From: Penium margaritaceum
Lineage: Eukaryota; Streptophyta; Zygnematophyceae; Desmidiales; Peniaceae
Length of the DNA stretch: 32,209 nt
Assembly (NCBI GenBank): GCA_023375785.1
Contig: SZWC01000580.1
Coordinates: forward strand, 13,128 to 45,336
Direction of reading: 5' to 3'
How positions within the stretch are numbered: the stretch's first letter is position 1; the number at the start of each line of letters is the position of its first letter. This document shows, one piece after another, positions 9,764 through 19,360 of this stretch. A program made the position numbers and the translations under genes. The notes under the pieces are model-generated. The model did no database searches, was not told the DNA's origin, and was given only the letters and a program-made list of their open reading frames with translations.

Positions 9764-10327
9764 TTAGTTCTCATCTCTTGCATCCACCATGCCGACTCCT
9801 CGAGCACCTGCAACATGCAAGTCACAGTCTAGCGGCTTTGCCAAGAAGTCCGCAAGCATTTTCTTGGTTGCGACGTGCTCCAGTTCCATGACACCCTTTG
9901 CGACAAGGTCACGTGAGTAGTGGTACCAAATGTCGATGTGCTTTGTACGCCGGGAGACTATGTCGTCCTCTGCCATAGAGATGCCACTTTGGTTGTCGAT
10001 GCGGATGACTGTTGCTTCCTCTTGTGGTGCCTTGATCTCATCAAACAAACTGCGGAGCTACTGTGTTTCCTTGCAAACTTTGAAGAGTGCGATGTACTCC
10101 GCCTCAGCAGTAGAAAGCGAGACGTAGACCTGCTTCCTGCTCGCCCACGAGACCGCACCACCACTAAGAAGGTAGACAAAGCCTGAGGTGGACTTCCTGT
10201 CATCAATCCGCCCTCCCCAAGCCGCGTTTTCGTACCTTGTCAATCGCACCAAGTCTGATCCTTCCATACCTCCAAACCAAAGTCCAACGTGTTGAGTCTT
10301 TTTGAAGCAGAGAAAAATCCGCTTCAC
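9764..10327 (-). pseudogene. Copia-2 RNase H
   Basis: The minus strand encodes the copia RNase H: RYENAAWGGRIDDRKSTSGF, GGAVSWASRKQ, LSTAEAEYIAL, then after a frame change near 10060 VIRIDNQSGISMAEDDIV, RRTKHIDIWYHYSRDLV and ADFLAKPL. RNase H removes RNA from the RNA/DNA hybrid during reverse transcription. It follows RT directly as in the copia pol order. One frameshift inactivates it. Confidence 0.9.
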
Positions 10328-10330
10328 AAC

Positions 10331-11353
10331 TTACCAATGTTCTGGCCCAGGGTTGGCCACAAACCTGCTCACCTGGCCCACAGCATAAGCGATGTCAGGT
10401 CGCATCCCCACCATCGCATACATGAGGCTCCCAACGGTGGACTGGTACGGAATGTTTTGCATCTCCCGCCGGTCTGCCTTGTTGCTTGGTGACATGGAGG
10501 AGGAGAGCTTGCAGTTGGAGGGCATGGGGGTACTAACGGGTTTGTAGTCCTCCGTGTTGTAGCGCTTCAAGACGTCCATGATGAACTTGGTCTGGTTGAG
10601 CCCGATGGTTCCTGCCTTGTAGTTACGGTGAACGGCAATCCCGAGGTAGTACTCGAGAGGGCCCATGTCTTTCATCTTGAACTTGCTACTCAGCTTCTTC
10701 TTGAGGTTTGCAAGGGCCTCATGAGTGGAAGAGCACATGATTAAGTCGTCAACATACAATGCCACAAGCAGCAAGCCACACTCATCCTCCTGTACATAGA
10801 CACTAGGGTCGTTCTTGTAGTGCGCAAAGGAGAGCTCATTCATGTAGCTGTCCATTTCCTTGTACCAGATCCGGGGGGCATGTTTCAGGCTGTACAATAC
10901 CTTCACCAGCTTGCACACTTTTCCCTCAGGTGCTTGGACACCTTTTGGTACCTCCATTCGCATCTCCTTGTCGAGCTTCTCGAAAAGGAAAGTTGTCTTC
11001 ACATCCATCTGGTGGATCTCAAGGTCTTTGGTGGCAGCAACGACCAGTAGGGACTTGATGGAGGAAAACGTGAAGACCGGTGCAAAGGTCTCATTGTACT
11101 CAGACCGTGCGCGCTGAGAAAATCCCTTTGCCACAATTGTTGCCTTATATTTGTCGATGCTATCATCTTGCTTCCGCTTCACCCTGAGCACCCACTTTGA
11201 GCCCACCACGTGAGCATTAGCGTGTCTGTCTACCAGCACCCACGTGCCATTTTCTTCAATGGAAGCGAGCTCGTTGTCCACCCCCTCCTTCCACTTGGCC
11301 GCATCGGGCCTTGTTAGTGCCTCAGCCACAGTGAGTGGCTCTCCCTGAGCCAA
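10331..11353 (-). pseudogene. Copia-2 reverse transcriptase (RVT_2), open over 340 codons
   Basis: A long open minus-strand segment covers the complete copia RT: AKWKEGVDNELASIEENGTW at the N-terminus, KWVLRVKRKQDDSIDKYKA, LVAKGF-type motif (IVAKGFSQRA), EIHQMDVKTTFLFEKL, and the catalytic ALYVDDLIMCS with both Asp codons intact (GAC GAC, 10745-10750), then YYLGIAVHRN and MRPDIAYAVGQVSRFV. It lacks its own start because it is part of a polyprotein. The upstream linker (11354-11821) is broken by frame changes; it contains Ser/Glu-rich sequence (about 11520-11600) typical of the variable integrase-RT spacer. Confidence 0.93.
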
Positions 11354-11821
11354 ACAGGACCAGCTCAGTGCAGTCTAGCGTCCGGTGTCAGCGGCATACA
11401 TTGGAGTCTGTTTTCTCTGCCGTGTGCTGTGATGCTGCATTGCTAGTGGATCTTTGCTTTGCTATTGCTCATGTGCTGCCGGCTGCCCTGAAGTTAAGTT
11501 TTCATGTTGTGAAGAGCCACTTGCCTCCGAGCTGGTCTCAGAGGCCTCGGACGTCTCCGACTCTGTGTCGGAGCTCGCCGCTGCGTCAGCCTGCGCAACC
11601 GCTCTCCTAGCCACACCATTCTTCTTCACGGCTTGCTGCACTGGCACCACTTACCAATTTTCAGGAGCTTGATCTCCTGACTCTAGCAGCACCAATCGCT
11701 CTCCCTGTTTTGGAGCTTGCATGGGATCAAGCATATCTTCCTTGCCCGGTTTCCTCTCGTCAAAAGTTATGTCCCGGCTGGTGATGAGTCTTCTTCCTGC
11801 CAAGTCCCACAAGTGGTAGGT
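11354..11821 (-). pseudogene. Copia-2 integrase-RT linker
   Basis: Minus-strand frames show the end of the integrase region (RRLITSRDITFDERKPGKE, about 11740-11800) followed by a low-complexity Ser/Glu/Ala/Thr stretch (ASSDTESETSEASETSSEAS at about 11520-11580). Frames change repeatedly. This spacer is variable throughout copia elements and has no known catalytic role. Confidence 0.7.
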
Positions 11822-12727
11822 CTAGTGGGCCGTCTCATAGCCCACCATGACGCACTTTTGCGCTCTTGCATCCAGCTTGCCGGCACCCTCCCCCGCTTGG
11901 ACCTTTGCCCATGCGGTGCAGCCGAAAACTTTCAGGTGTGATGCGTCAGGCTTCTTCCCTGACCATACTTCTTGTGGCATCATCTGTTGCTTGTCCTTTT
12001 TCTTTCCGCGCCTGCCTGGAGCAGCCGCAGGAGTAAGGTTGACAAGATAGCATGCCGTTCTTGCCGCTTCTGCGCTGAATCGCGGTGGAAGTTTTGCATC
12101 AAAGAGCATGGTACGCACCATGCCGAGGATGGTCTGATTCATCCGTTCAGCCACACCATTGCTTTGCGGCGTGTAGGGCATTGTGGGCTGGTGGTTGATC
12201 CCATGTTGCCGCAACCAGCCCTTGCATGCCTCATACTCTCCGCCGTTGTCGCTTCGTATTGCTTTGATGGTTTTTCCAGTTTGCCAATCCACTATGGCGA
12301 CAAACTCCTGAAACTTTTCTGTGACCTCTCCCTTGGTTTTGAGGAAGAAGATCCACACCTTGCGGCTGTGGTCATTGATGAAGGTCAGAAAATACTTGCT
12401 GCCACCGTTTGACGCCGTGCGAAAGGGTCCGCACACGTCCTTGTAAATCAGGTGAAGGGTTGATTCTACGCGGCAACTGTTGCGCTCAAAGTGCGTTTGC
12501 TTGGTCTTGCCTTGGAAGCAAGGTTCACACAGGCTGTCACACCCAGCTGCATCCTTCTTGCACCCATCCATGCCACGGACCAGCTGTTGTTGCTGGATGA
12601 ATTGGAGCGTGCAGTTTGCAACGTACCCAAAGTGTCTATGCCACATATCAACGTCTTCGTCCTTTGCGACAGAGGTTGCTTTTTTAGTTTCCGTTGGTGT
12701 GCTCTCTTGCATTGGTGTCAAGACCAC
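11822..12727 (-). pseudogene. Copia-2 GAG-pre-integrase and integrase, open over 301 codons
   Basis: The minus strand encodes MWHRHFGYVANCTLQFIQQQ (GAG-pre-integrase and zinc His), the zinc Cys pair in CDSLCEPCFQGK, and the D,D35E core: YKDVCGPF, IKAIRSDNGGEYE and TPQSNGVAERMNQTILG, so all three catalytic acidic residues are present. The end VFGCTAWAKV...VMVGYETAH matches the usual copia integrase end. This enzyme would insert element cDNA. The segment is intact but lies in an element with a damaged gag-protease. Confidence 0.93.
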
Positions 12728-12730
12728 TGC

Positions 12731-13142
12731 CTACGTCGCACCCGCATGACCCTCATCTTCCGAGCTCTTTGTTGCGGTTGTATGCAATACGTAGAGCCCG
12801 TCAACCAGTGGGACCTGTGCAACAAGATCTTTGTTGGCGTAGAGGACCTTGATGTCCTCGTTCCTGGCGATGACCGCCTTTGTCTGTGTGAACACCACCG
12901 TCATGTCATTGTCCATGATTTTTGACACAAAAAAGAGGTTCTTGTTGGCCTGAGAGTGAGTGTGCACCCTGTAGGGTCCCTAGCAGTGGCTGATTCACAC
13001 CACCAACTGTTTTTGGAGAGACTGAAACTGTGGAGGCAACTAGTTCCAAGGATGGCAGAAAACTGGTCAGAGATTGAGGCAGTATTTTTGGCCTGAATTG
13101 ACTAGGAATGAACTCTTTATCAAGACTCACAAGTAGTGGCAT
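12731..13142 (-). pseudogene. Copia-2 protease-region remnant
   Basis: The minus strand reads NLFFVSKIMDNDMTVVFTQT and VAQVPLVDGLYVL, the segment between protease and GAG-pre-integrase in copia polyproteins. A frame change occurs at about 12970. No DSG active-site triad is visible upstream; the sequence at 12970-13142 does not resemble protease, so that domain appears deleted or too decayed to see. Confidence 0.7.
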
Positions 13143-13157
13143 TTTATAGCCACTGAT

Positions 13158-13567
13158 CTAAGCTTTCCAGAACACCAAAGCATGCCAGAATTGGAGCTTC
13201 CTAGCAGATTCTATGGCTTCTAGAGTGACCCTTGGTAGGCTGTCCTTTTCCCACCTAGGAAGGCATCCCTTCCCTCCTCTAGAAGCTTCTGCCCCTTCTG
13301 CTCCTCTCCTCTCAGATGCTTGATGAATCGATGCACTTTCATTGCCAGTTTGAACGGCCATCTCCAGAGCTGGAAGTCATTCCCCTTGAAGACAGGGATA
13401 CCTCCCAAAGATCCAAGACGTTGCGGCAGTTTGGTAGCAATCACAGTTGCTCTTGTGGTCTACCCTGTGGTAGCCACTGTTGAATTTGAGGCATGCCTTG
13501 CAGCAACCTCTGTTGTGTTTGAGGACTCCCCTGCGGCAGCCCCCACTGCTCCTGATGGGCCAGCCAT
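13158..13567 (-). pseudogene. Copia-2 gag N-terminal remnant
   Basis: On the minus strand an ATG at 13567 opens MAGPSGAVGAAAGESSN; a TAG at 13460-13462 is followed by GIPVFKGNDFQLWRWPFKLA, the typical opening of a copia gag (substrate W-x-x-W/F-K-like core). It stops at 13158 after about 135 codons, much shorter than a copia gag of about 250-300 codons, with no CCHC knuckle. The 3' part of gag and the protease start seem to be lost at this point. Confidence 0.75.
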
Positions 13568-13943
13568 TTTAGCTACCCTTTTCTGCAATCCGCGTCTCTA
13601 CTACTTTGAGGCCGATGTAGGCTGATGTTAGCTGATGTCTGCTACCAGTTTAAAGGTGCAGTTCTGTTGCTTACCCCTCCAGCCGATGTTTACCTACAAA
13701 CAGAGAAGACAGATCACACTAGCACATCCAGGGCCTTGCCTCCAAGGGCAGAGCTTGTCCTGGTTGGGACCGAAGGGTCGTGCCTCCAAGGGCAGAGCTT
13801 GTCCTTGGTCCCTGTGTGCTAGGTGTCAGTTCAGCCGTTGGGACCAGTTAAGCAGATGAAGCAGATGGAGCTGATGGAGCTGACGTGCGCACCTGGAGAG
13901 AGCGTACCAGAGTTTAGTGAAGCGTGCTCTACAAATTGTCAGT
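13568..13943 (-). other. Copia-2 5' leader with 44-bp-spaced direct repeat
   Basis: Untranslated leader between primer binding site and gag. TGCCTCCAAGGGCAGAGCTT occurs at 13737-13756 and again at 13781-13800. The stretch also has GCTGATG/CAGATG-type short repeats (13620-13640, 13853-13885). Confidence 0.6.
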
Positions 13944-13958
13944 GTGGGCCCATAACCC
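13944..13958 (-). promoter_or_regulatory. Copia-2 primer binding site (initiator tRNA-Met, internal)
   Basis: The plus strand reads GTGGGCCCATAACCC, which is the anticodon stem-loop of plant-type initiator tRNA-Met (anticodon CAT in the centre). The minus-strand (element sense) complement GGGTTATGGGCCCAC lies 2 bases inside the 5' LTR, exactly where the minus-strand primer binds. Most copia elements pair with the tRNA 3' end (TGGTATCAGAGC); pairing to the anticodon region implies a tRNA half as primer, as described for Drosophila copia. Confidence 0.85.
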
Positions 13959-13960
13959 TT

Positions 13961-14649
13961 TGTCAACCGGCCTGAGGTAAACGGACTAGAAAACAGGGCT
14001 GACACAATAGCACCTGCCATTCGCTCCTAGCATTTCAGCTAGGAGAAGATATTACCCTCAGGATCACGGTTCTACACTGAGCAGCTCCTCGGCAATCACT
14101 TGCTAGCAACTGTGTCCACTTAACACTTGGTCACTTTTGCGCGAGGTGCTAGTCAAAGGCTAAATCCTGGGGCTCAGACCAACCAATGTCTTCTATGTAC
14201 TGTTCCTTAGTTGGACAACTCTGTGAGGAGCATCTAAGGCCAGATTGTGTAATTAGAATGAAAAATGAGCCTGGAACATATAGTCCTAGGCATGACGTCT
14301 CAGTTGTGTGTGTAGTGGCACTTTTGGGGTGGCTACTCCATACCATCTCACCAGCTTGCCAATTGGCGCATCCACTGACCGCCAAGTGGCACATCCTCCT
14401 CATGCATGGAGAAATTTCTAAGAAACTTCCCATGTGCAGGAAGGTCAAAAACCCTCCTGCGCACATCAAGGCTTGATCGCAGGACTTGTTGTTCCTAAGT
14501 CCAACATGCTATCCGTTGTGCTACACTTCTGGTGTCTCGCTTGGACTTGCACCACGAACAACGTTTGGGGGACTTACTCCAAGGGAGCAGTGCATGCCCA
14601 ACCTGTCCGTGAATCCATAGCAGTGGCCATGGGGCATAAAAGAACAACA
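13961..14649 (-). repeat. Copia-2 5' LTR
   Basis: Partner of 8911-9665; in element orientation it starts TGTTGTTCTTTTATG and ends GTTGACA. It ends next to CAAAT (14650-14654), matching CAACT at the other side of the element. Confidence 0.92.
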
Positions 14650-14658
14650 CAAATTTCA

Positions 14659-14756
14659 GTAAACCAGGCATGTACACCCATTCCCCCCACTCATCTTCCC
14701 CCTTGCGCATTCCTATTGTTGTATGTTAACACGATGCTACTTCCTGAATTGTGCAG
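14659..14756 (+). other. LINE putative intron 6
   Basis: Donor TCA|GTAAAC, branch-like GTTAAC (about 14734), acceptor GAATTGTGCAG|A; 98 bases. If copia-2 and one target copy are removed mentally, the ORF1 exon reads into a TAA within a few codons unless this segment is spliced; splicing leads into the frame that remains open downstream. The phase differs (2 rather than 1). Confidence 0.55.
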
Positions 14757-16330
14757 ATCCTGTCTTGTGAGCCGCCGGCCATGGCACGGCCTCACAGGTT
14801 GGCGTCAAGGATGGCACCAGGAAGGCTCCATGCAAACTTCACACATACCACTCACTGGACAATGTGATTGTTCCTCGCAGAACCCCAAGTGCAGAGGTGA
14901 TGACTTTGTATCAATTGTACGACCTCTAATGAACAATCTTGTCCCCATGATTCCCCCCCACCCCTCCTCCATGTGCCCATGGAATGATACATGGCCTCTC
15001 AACTATGTTACCAACCAAGAAACACACAAATCCACACAGAGCACTGACATTAATCTTCCATATCTCAGAAACGTACTAGCTTTCACAATCTCTCTTTTCT
15101 CACATCCTCTGTCTGGTACAGTTTTTCATACCAACGCACAAATATACAATGGCATACCCCCACTACCCCACACTCTCCAAAACCACCTTCAGCTAACAGA
15201 TCTGAGGATACTTCACCCCTGCCACTACAACACATGCATCATTACATCATCCATGCCACCCTACAATCCAAACCCCAATCACTCCACCCAACCCCCACAA
15301 CAAACCCCTGTAACCGCACACCTCCCCCTGAACTACCAACCAAATCCATTGCATCCCCCACTCCCCCCTCCCACCACCCACAATGTTCGTGACCCACCCT
15401 TACCACATGCAACTCCCATCATGTATTCGTACACACCCCATCCCAATACACTTCCAATGCCCTCCCATGTCCTCTCTACTCCTTTGCATAGGAAATCCAC
15501 TCACCACAGCCACCACCAATCTCACAAGTCAGCTAGGAGTCCCCACCACAGTGAATATCTCACAGTTTTTGTCCACTTCTTCTNNNNNNNNNNNNNNNNN
15601 NNNNNNNNNNNNNNNNNNNNNNNNNNNNNNNNNNNNNNNNNNNNNNNNNNNNNNNNNNNNNNNNNNNNNNNNNNNNNNNNNNNNNNNNNNNNNNNNNNNN
15701 NNNNNNNNNNNNNNNNNNNNNNNNNNNNNNNNNNNNNNNNNNNNNNNNNNNNNNNNNNNNNNNNNNNNNNNNNNNNNNNNNNNNNNNNNNNNNNNNNNNN
15801 NNNNNNNNNNNNNNNNNNNNNNNNNNNNNNNNNNNNNNNNNNNNNNNNNNNNNNNNNNNNNNNNNNNNNNNNNNNNNNNNNNNNNNNNNNNNNNNNNNNN
15901 NNNNNNNNNNNNNNNNNNNNNNNNNNNNNNNNNNNNCACTGCAAAACCTTGCCAATACTTTTTTACCAACCTGTCTCCTTCCCCCCCAGTCACCAAAAGC
16001 ACACTAATCAGCACACAAACTCCTCCCCCTTCCCCGGCCCCTCACCACCTCCCCACACCCACCCACTCCACAATCCAGAAACCACAACAACGTTCCCCAC
16101 ACACCTCCCCCTACCGACCACATCAACCCCAAACCAACCTTTCAAATCCAGGAAACGAATCTACCAGCCCAAATACCACTCTGCCCGTGACCATCACTCC
16201 CTACCACCCCAGAAAAGAGTCACACTTCCACCACCCCAAAACACCACCAACAGCACCCGCAAAAAAAAGCACCCATACCCACCCATTCCCTCCCAACCAC
16301 CACCACATGCCAAACCAAAGGCTGACACAC
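14757..16330 (+). pseudogene. LINE Pro-rich segment between ORF1 and endonuclease
   Basis: C-rich, G-poor sequence with Pro/His/Thr/Ser-rich translations. It is open in the endonuclease frame through the gap, but much of the openness follows from composition. Intron-acceptor-like ends occur at 15491 (CTCCTTTGCATAG|G) and 15989 (CTTCCCCCCCAG|T); their donors are uncertain or in the gap. I cannot assign a function; it may be part of the pol N-terminus or an untranslated spacer. Confidence 0.4.
15584..15936. other. Assembly gap (353 N)
   Basis: A run of undetermined bases within the LINE Pro-rich segment; the true length may differ. Reading-frame continuity across it is not evidence. Confidence 0.99.
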
Positions 16331-17190
16331 ATTCATTCACCACTCTCGACATAAATGGTACAGATAAACAGGATAAAATTCCACACCTCAAACAACTCCC
16401 TCAAATACACCCATCCTCCATTTACTGCCTTATCGACACTTGCATCACCACACCGCAAGTACCACCACACATGGAGGACCAACTTAATCGGAAAATTATT
16501 TCCTTTCCCACACCGTCGAGCCACACCAGTGGACTGATGCTATTTTACAATCCTCACCAGCTAGAACTCACACAGACAGAATCCACAGAGGATGGCAGAA
16601 TTGGCCAATGTCAGTTTCTTTACAAACAAGAAACCATCAAAATTACATGCATCTATGCCCCACCAGATGCTCGTTTAAGGAATAAATTCTGGGACACATT
16701 GAACCAGTTCTTACAAATACACCCCACCAATTTTCTGACGGGTGATTTCAACTCCACACTCTGCACAATAGATAGATCACCCCCTGCCTACTCCCCTGAT
16801 CACCATCAGCTTCAGTACATGCTCAAAAAACATGACCTTGTTGACTCATTCCGAACTCTACACCCAACAATAGCTCAGTACACCTACCGCTCCACAAGTC
16901 ATGACTCGGCATCCCATCTTGAACACTTCTACCAATCCACAACCCCAACCTTACTCATTCATCATGCTCGCCATATCCCGCTCAGCAGCTCCCTCACCGA
17001 CCATATTGCTGCACCAACCACAACATTCCAAGACACCTCCAACAACAAAAGTGGCCGTGGTGCCTGGAAACTCAACACATTCCTCCTCACACAACGCTAC
17101 GCTGAATGGATCCTGAACAAACAACCCCACGACGACTGGGTTACACGTAAAAACTGGGTAAAAAGAAGTTCACCATTCAAATCATCCAAG
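16331..17190 (+). pseudogene. LINE APE-type endonuclease domain
   Basis: The frame reads TTLDINGTDKQDKIPHLKQL at its start, as LINE endonucleases do (N-x-N-G). Further motifs: IYAPPDARLRNKFWDTL (about 16650-16700), TGDFNSTLCTIDRSPP (about 16738-16785, the catalytic GDFN), YTYRSTS...SHLEHFYQS where the family has S-R-I/L-D, and SLTDHIAA for the conserved S/T-D-H. The Glu of the usual Q-E-T motif is replaced (CLIDTCI). The domain nicks target DNA to start target-primed reverse transcription. A frameshift near 17150-17200 separates it from RT. Confidence 0.87.
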
Positions 17191-17199
17191 AGAAAAAAC

Positions 17200-19360
17200 G
17201 GAAGAAAGCAACCCTGGCCAACATGCACAAAAAATTGCACCAGCTTCAACAACAGTTATGTCGCCATCCTCACAAACGTCAACTCCAGACCGTGGAACGA
17301 AAGCTACGTAAAAACGCCCTCATTGACACCATATTCCGACACAGGAAAGCCCGAATCCGATATGACAAAAACAGTGATGAACCCTCTACGGTCCTCACTG
17401 GCCTGATTAAAAAACACCAAAAAGCCACAGCCATCCTTGCCCTTCAAGAGGAAGGAATGCCAGCCACCTCAACCCAAAGCGGAATGGCAAAAATCGTCAC
17501 CACCTACTACATTAACCTTTTCATGCCCCCCCAACAGCGTTACATCCCTCCAGTCCTCCCACCCCTCCCCCAACTCCCTGATCACCTCATCACCCCACTC
17601 TCCGCCCCAATCACTCTAGATGAAATCCGATGTGCAATAAAATCCTTTGCCAACAACAAGTGTCCAGGACCGGACGGACTCCCCGCTGAGTACTAGTGTA
17701 CTACAAAGCTGCACTCAAAACAGTGCCAGAAGCCCTTCTTGTATACTTCAACCAGTTCCTGACCAACCCGGATGCTCATCCTGAATTTACAGACTCACTC
17801 ACATGCATCCTCTACAAAAAAGGAGACCCCACGTTCATGAAACACTATCGACCCATAGCACTCCTGAACACAGACTACAAAATCCTCATGAAAATCCTTG
17901 CCCGCCGCCTTCGACAGGCACTCCCCCANTCCCCCAACTCCCTGATCACCTCATCATCCCACTCTCCGCCCCATTCACTCTAGATGAAATCCGACGTGCA
18001 ATGAAATCCTTTGCCGACAACAAGTATCCAGGACTGGACGGACTCCCCGCTGAGTACTACAAAGCTGCACTCAAAACAGTGCCAGAAGCCCTTCTTGTAT
18101 ACTTCAACCAGTTCCTGACCAACCCGGATGCTCATCCTGAATTTACAGACTCACTCACATGCATCCTCTACAAAAAAGGAGACCCCACGTTCATGAAACA
18201 CTATCGACCCATAGCACTCCTGAACACAGACTACAAAATCCTCATGAAAATCCTTGCCCGCCGCCTTCGACAGGCACTCCCCCACATCATCAGCCCTGAA
18301 CAAACCGGGTTTTTCCACGGCCGGAATATCAAACACACTGTCCAGCATTTTCGACCTTCAGCATTGGGCCAGATCCTCCAACACTGAACTCACCTTCCTT
18401 CTATCAGACTTCGAAAAATCCTATGACACCCTACGACAGCACTTATACCGTACCCTAGAACATATGGGTTTTCCAGCATTGTTTACCACATGGATCCGTG
18501 CTTTGCCCAATAACATTCGCACCAGCTTCCTACTCAATGGTCACCTCACTCCACAAATCCGGACCCTCACAGGGGTCAGACAGGGATGCCCCATCGCCCC
18601 CCTCCTTTTCATCATTGCAATGGAGCCCTTCAACCGATTCCTTCATAAGCACATACCTCACCCGATCACCACCTTCCCTACATGCCCAAGCTTTAGGGCC
18701 TACGCAGACAATACTACTATCATTGTAACCACCACAGAATCCCTTAACTCAGGAATCTTGGCCCTCCTTCGATTCCAATTCATCACTGGCTTAAAAGCAA
18801 ACGCCTCCAAAACAATCCTCTTCCCCGCCACCCCTAGCACATCACCCTTTTCTGAGAACACCTACGCACGAACAGAGGAACCCCAACGCATCCTGGGATT
18901 ACACCTTGACCATGAAACACAAGCCATGACGCTTTGGACAGAAATCCTTATCCCCAAACTCAAAGCTGCAGCCCTCTCATGCCGCAACACACATTGCACA
19001 ACCAACACCCGCAGGGTGGCCATACACGCATACCTCATCCCCAAATTTCTATACCATTCCGACCTGCAACCTCCCCCACCTCACGTACTCAACCAGATTA
19101 CACAAATCCTCCTCAATTTGCTATCCCCCCCCTCCCAAGACAGCAAACTGCGCTCCATGAACCGTAACCTAACCATAACACCCATTAAAGAAGGAGGCCT
19201 AGGTATGCTCTGGCCCCCCACACTCATCGCAGCCCAAAGCGCCCGAATCGCCTACAGATTCCTCTCGCCCTCACAAGATCCTTGGAAAGCAATCGCATGT
19301 CACTCAAAGAGCTTTCCGAAAAAAGGCCATTACTTTCTATCACACCCAGAAGTTTTTTGA
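17200..19360 (+). pseudogene. LINE reverse transcriptase
   Basis: RT motifs in order: CPGPDGLPAEYY (about 17670 and 18025), SLTCILYKKGD, HYRPIALLNTDYKILMKILA, SPEQTGFFHGRNIKHT, then after a frame change near 18340 FLLSDFEKSYDTL (motif A), LTGVRQGCPIAPLLFIIAME (motif B), and AYADNTTII at 18698-18724 (motif C; family FADD/YADD, second Asp is now Asn), followed by TGLKANASKT (motif D) and the thumb to about 19360. The architecture resembles the L1-like LINE group. Part of the domain appears twice because of the 17566-18285 duplication. The frameshifts and the catalytic loss show it is inactive. Confidence 0.92.
17566..18285 (+). repeat. Tandem near-copy of RT segment joined by one N
   Basis: 17566-17928 and 17930-18285 are close copies, differing by a handful of substitutions (for example CATCACCCC/CATCATCCC, CCAATCACT/CCATTCACT, TGTCCAGGACC/TATCCAGGACT) and one 8-base insertion in the first (after GAGTAC, creating a stop). 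They are separated by a single undetermined base at 17929. This looks like two overlapping contigs placed end to end rather than a biological duplication. Confidence 0.9.

Larger units (their letters stand above)
8911..14649 (-). mobile_element. Copia-2: LTR retrotransposon with both LTRs, nested in the LINE
   Basis: A 5739-bp Ty1/copia element on the minus strand with direct LTRs at both ends (TG...CA), a primer binding site next to the 5' LTR (13944-13958), a purine-rich tract next to the 3' LTR, and the copia domain order gag, protease remnant, integrase, RT, RNase H. The integrase and RT segments are long and open with intact catalytic motifs, so it is the least damaged element here. The 3' end of gag, the zinc knuckle and the protease active site seem deleted. 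Insertion in the last exon of LINE ORF1, with a 5-bp near-perfect target duplication, places it later than the LINE. Confidence 0.9.

Noticed and set aside
14434..17406. A single 990-codon gene
   Set aside because: It starts in the copia-2 LTR, runs through a putative intron, a 353-N gap and C-rich low-complexity sequence. Only the endonuclease part (from about 16331) is supported.
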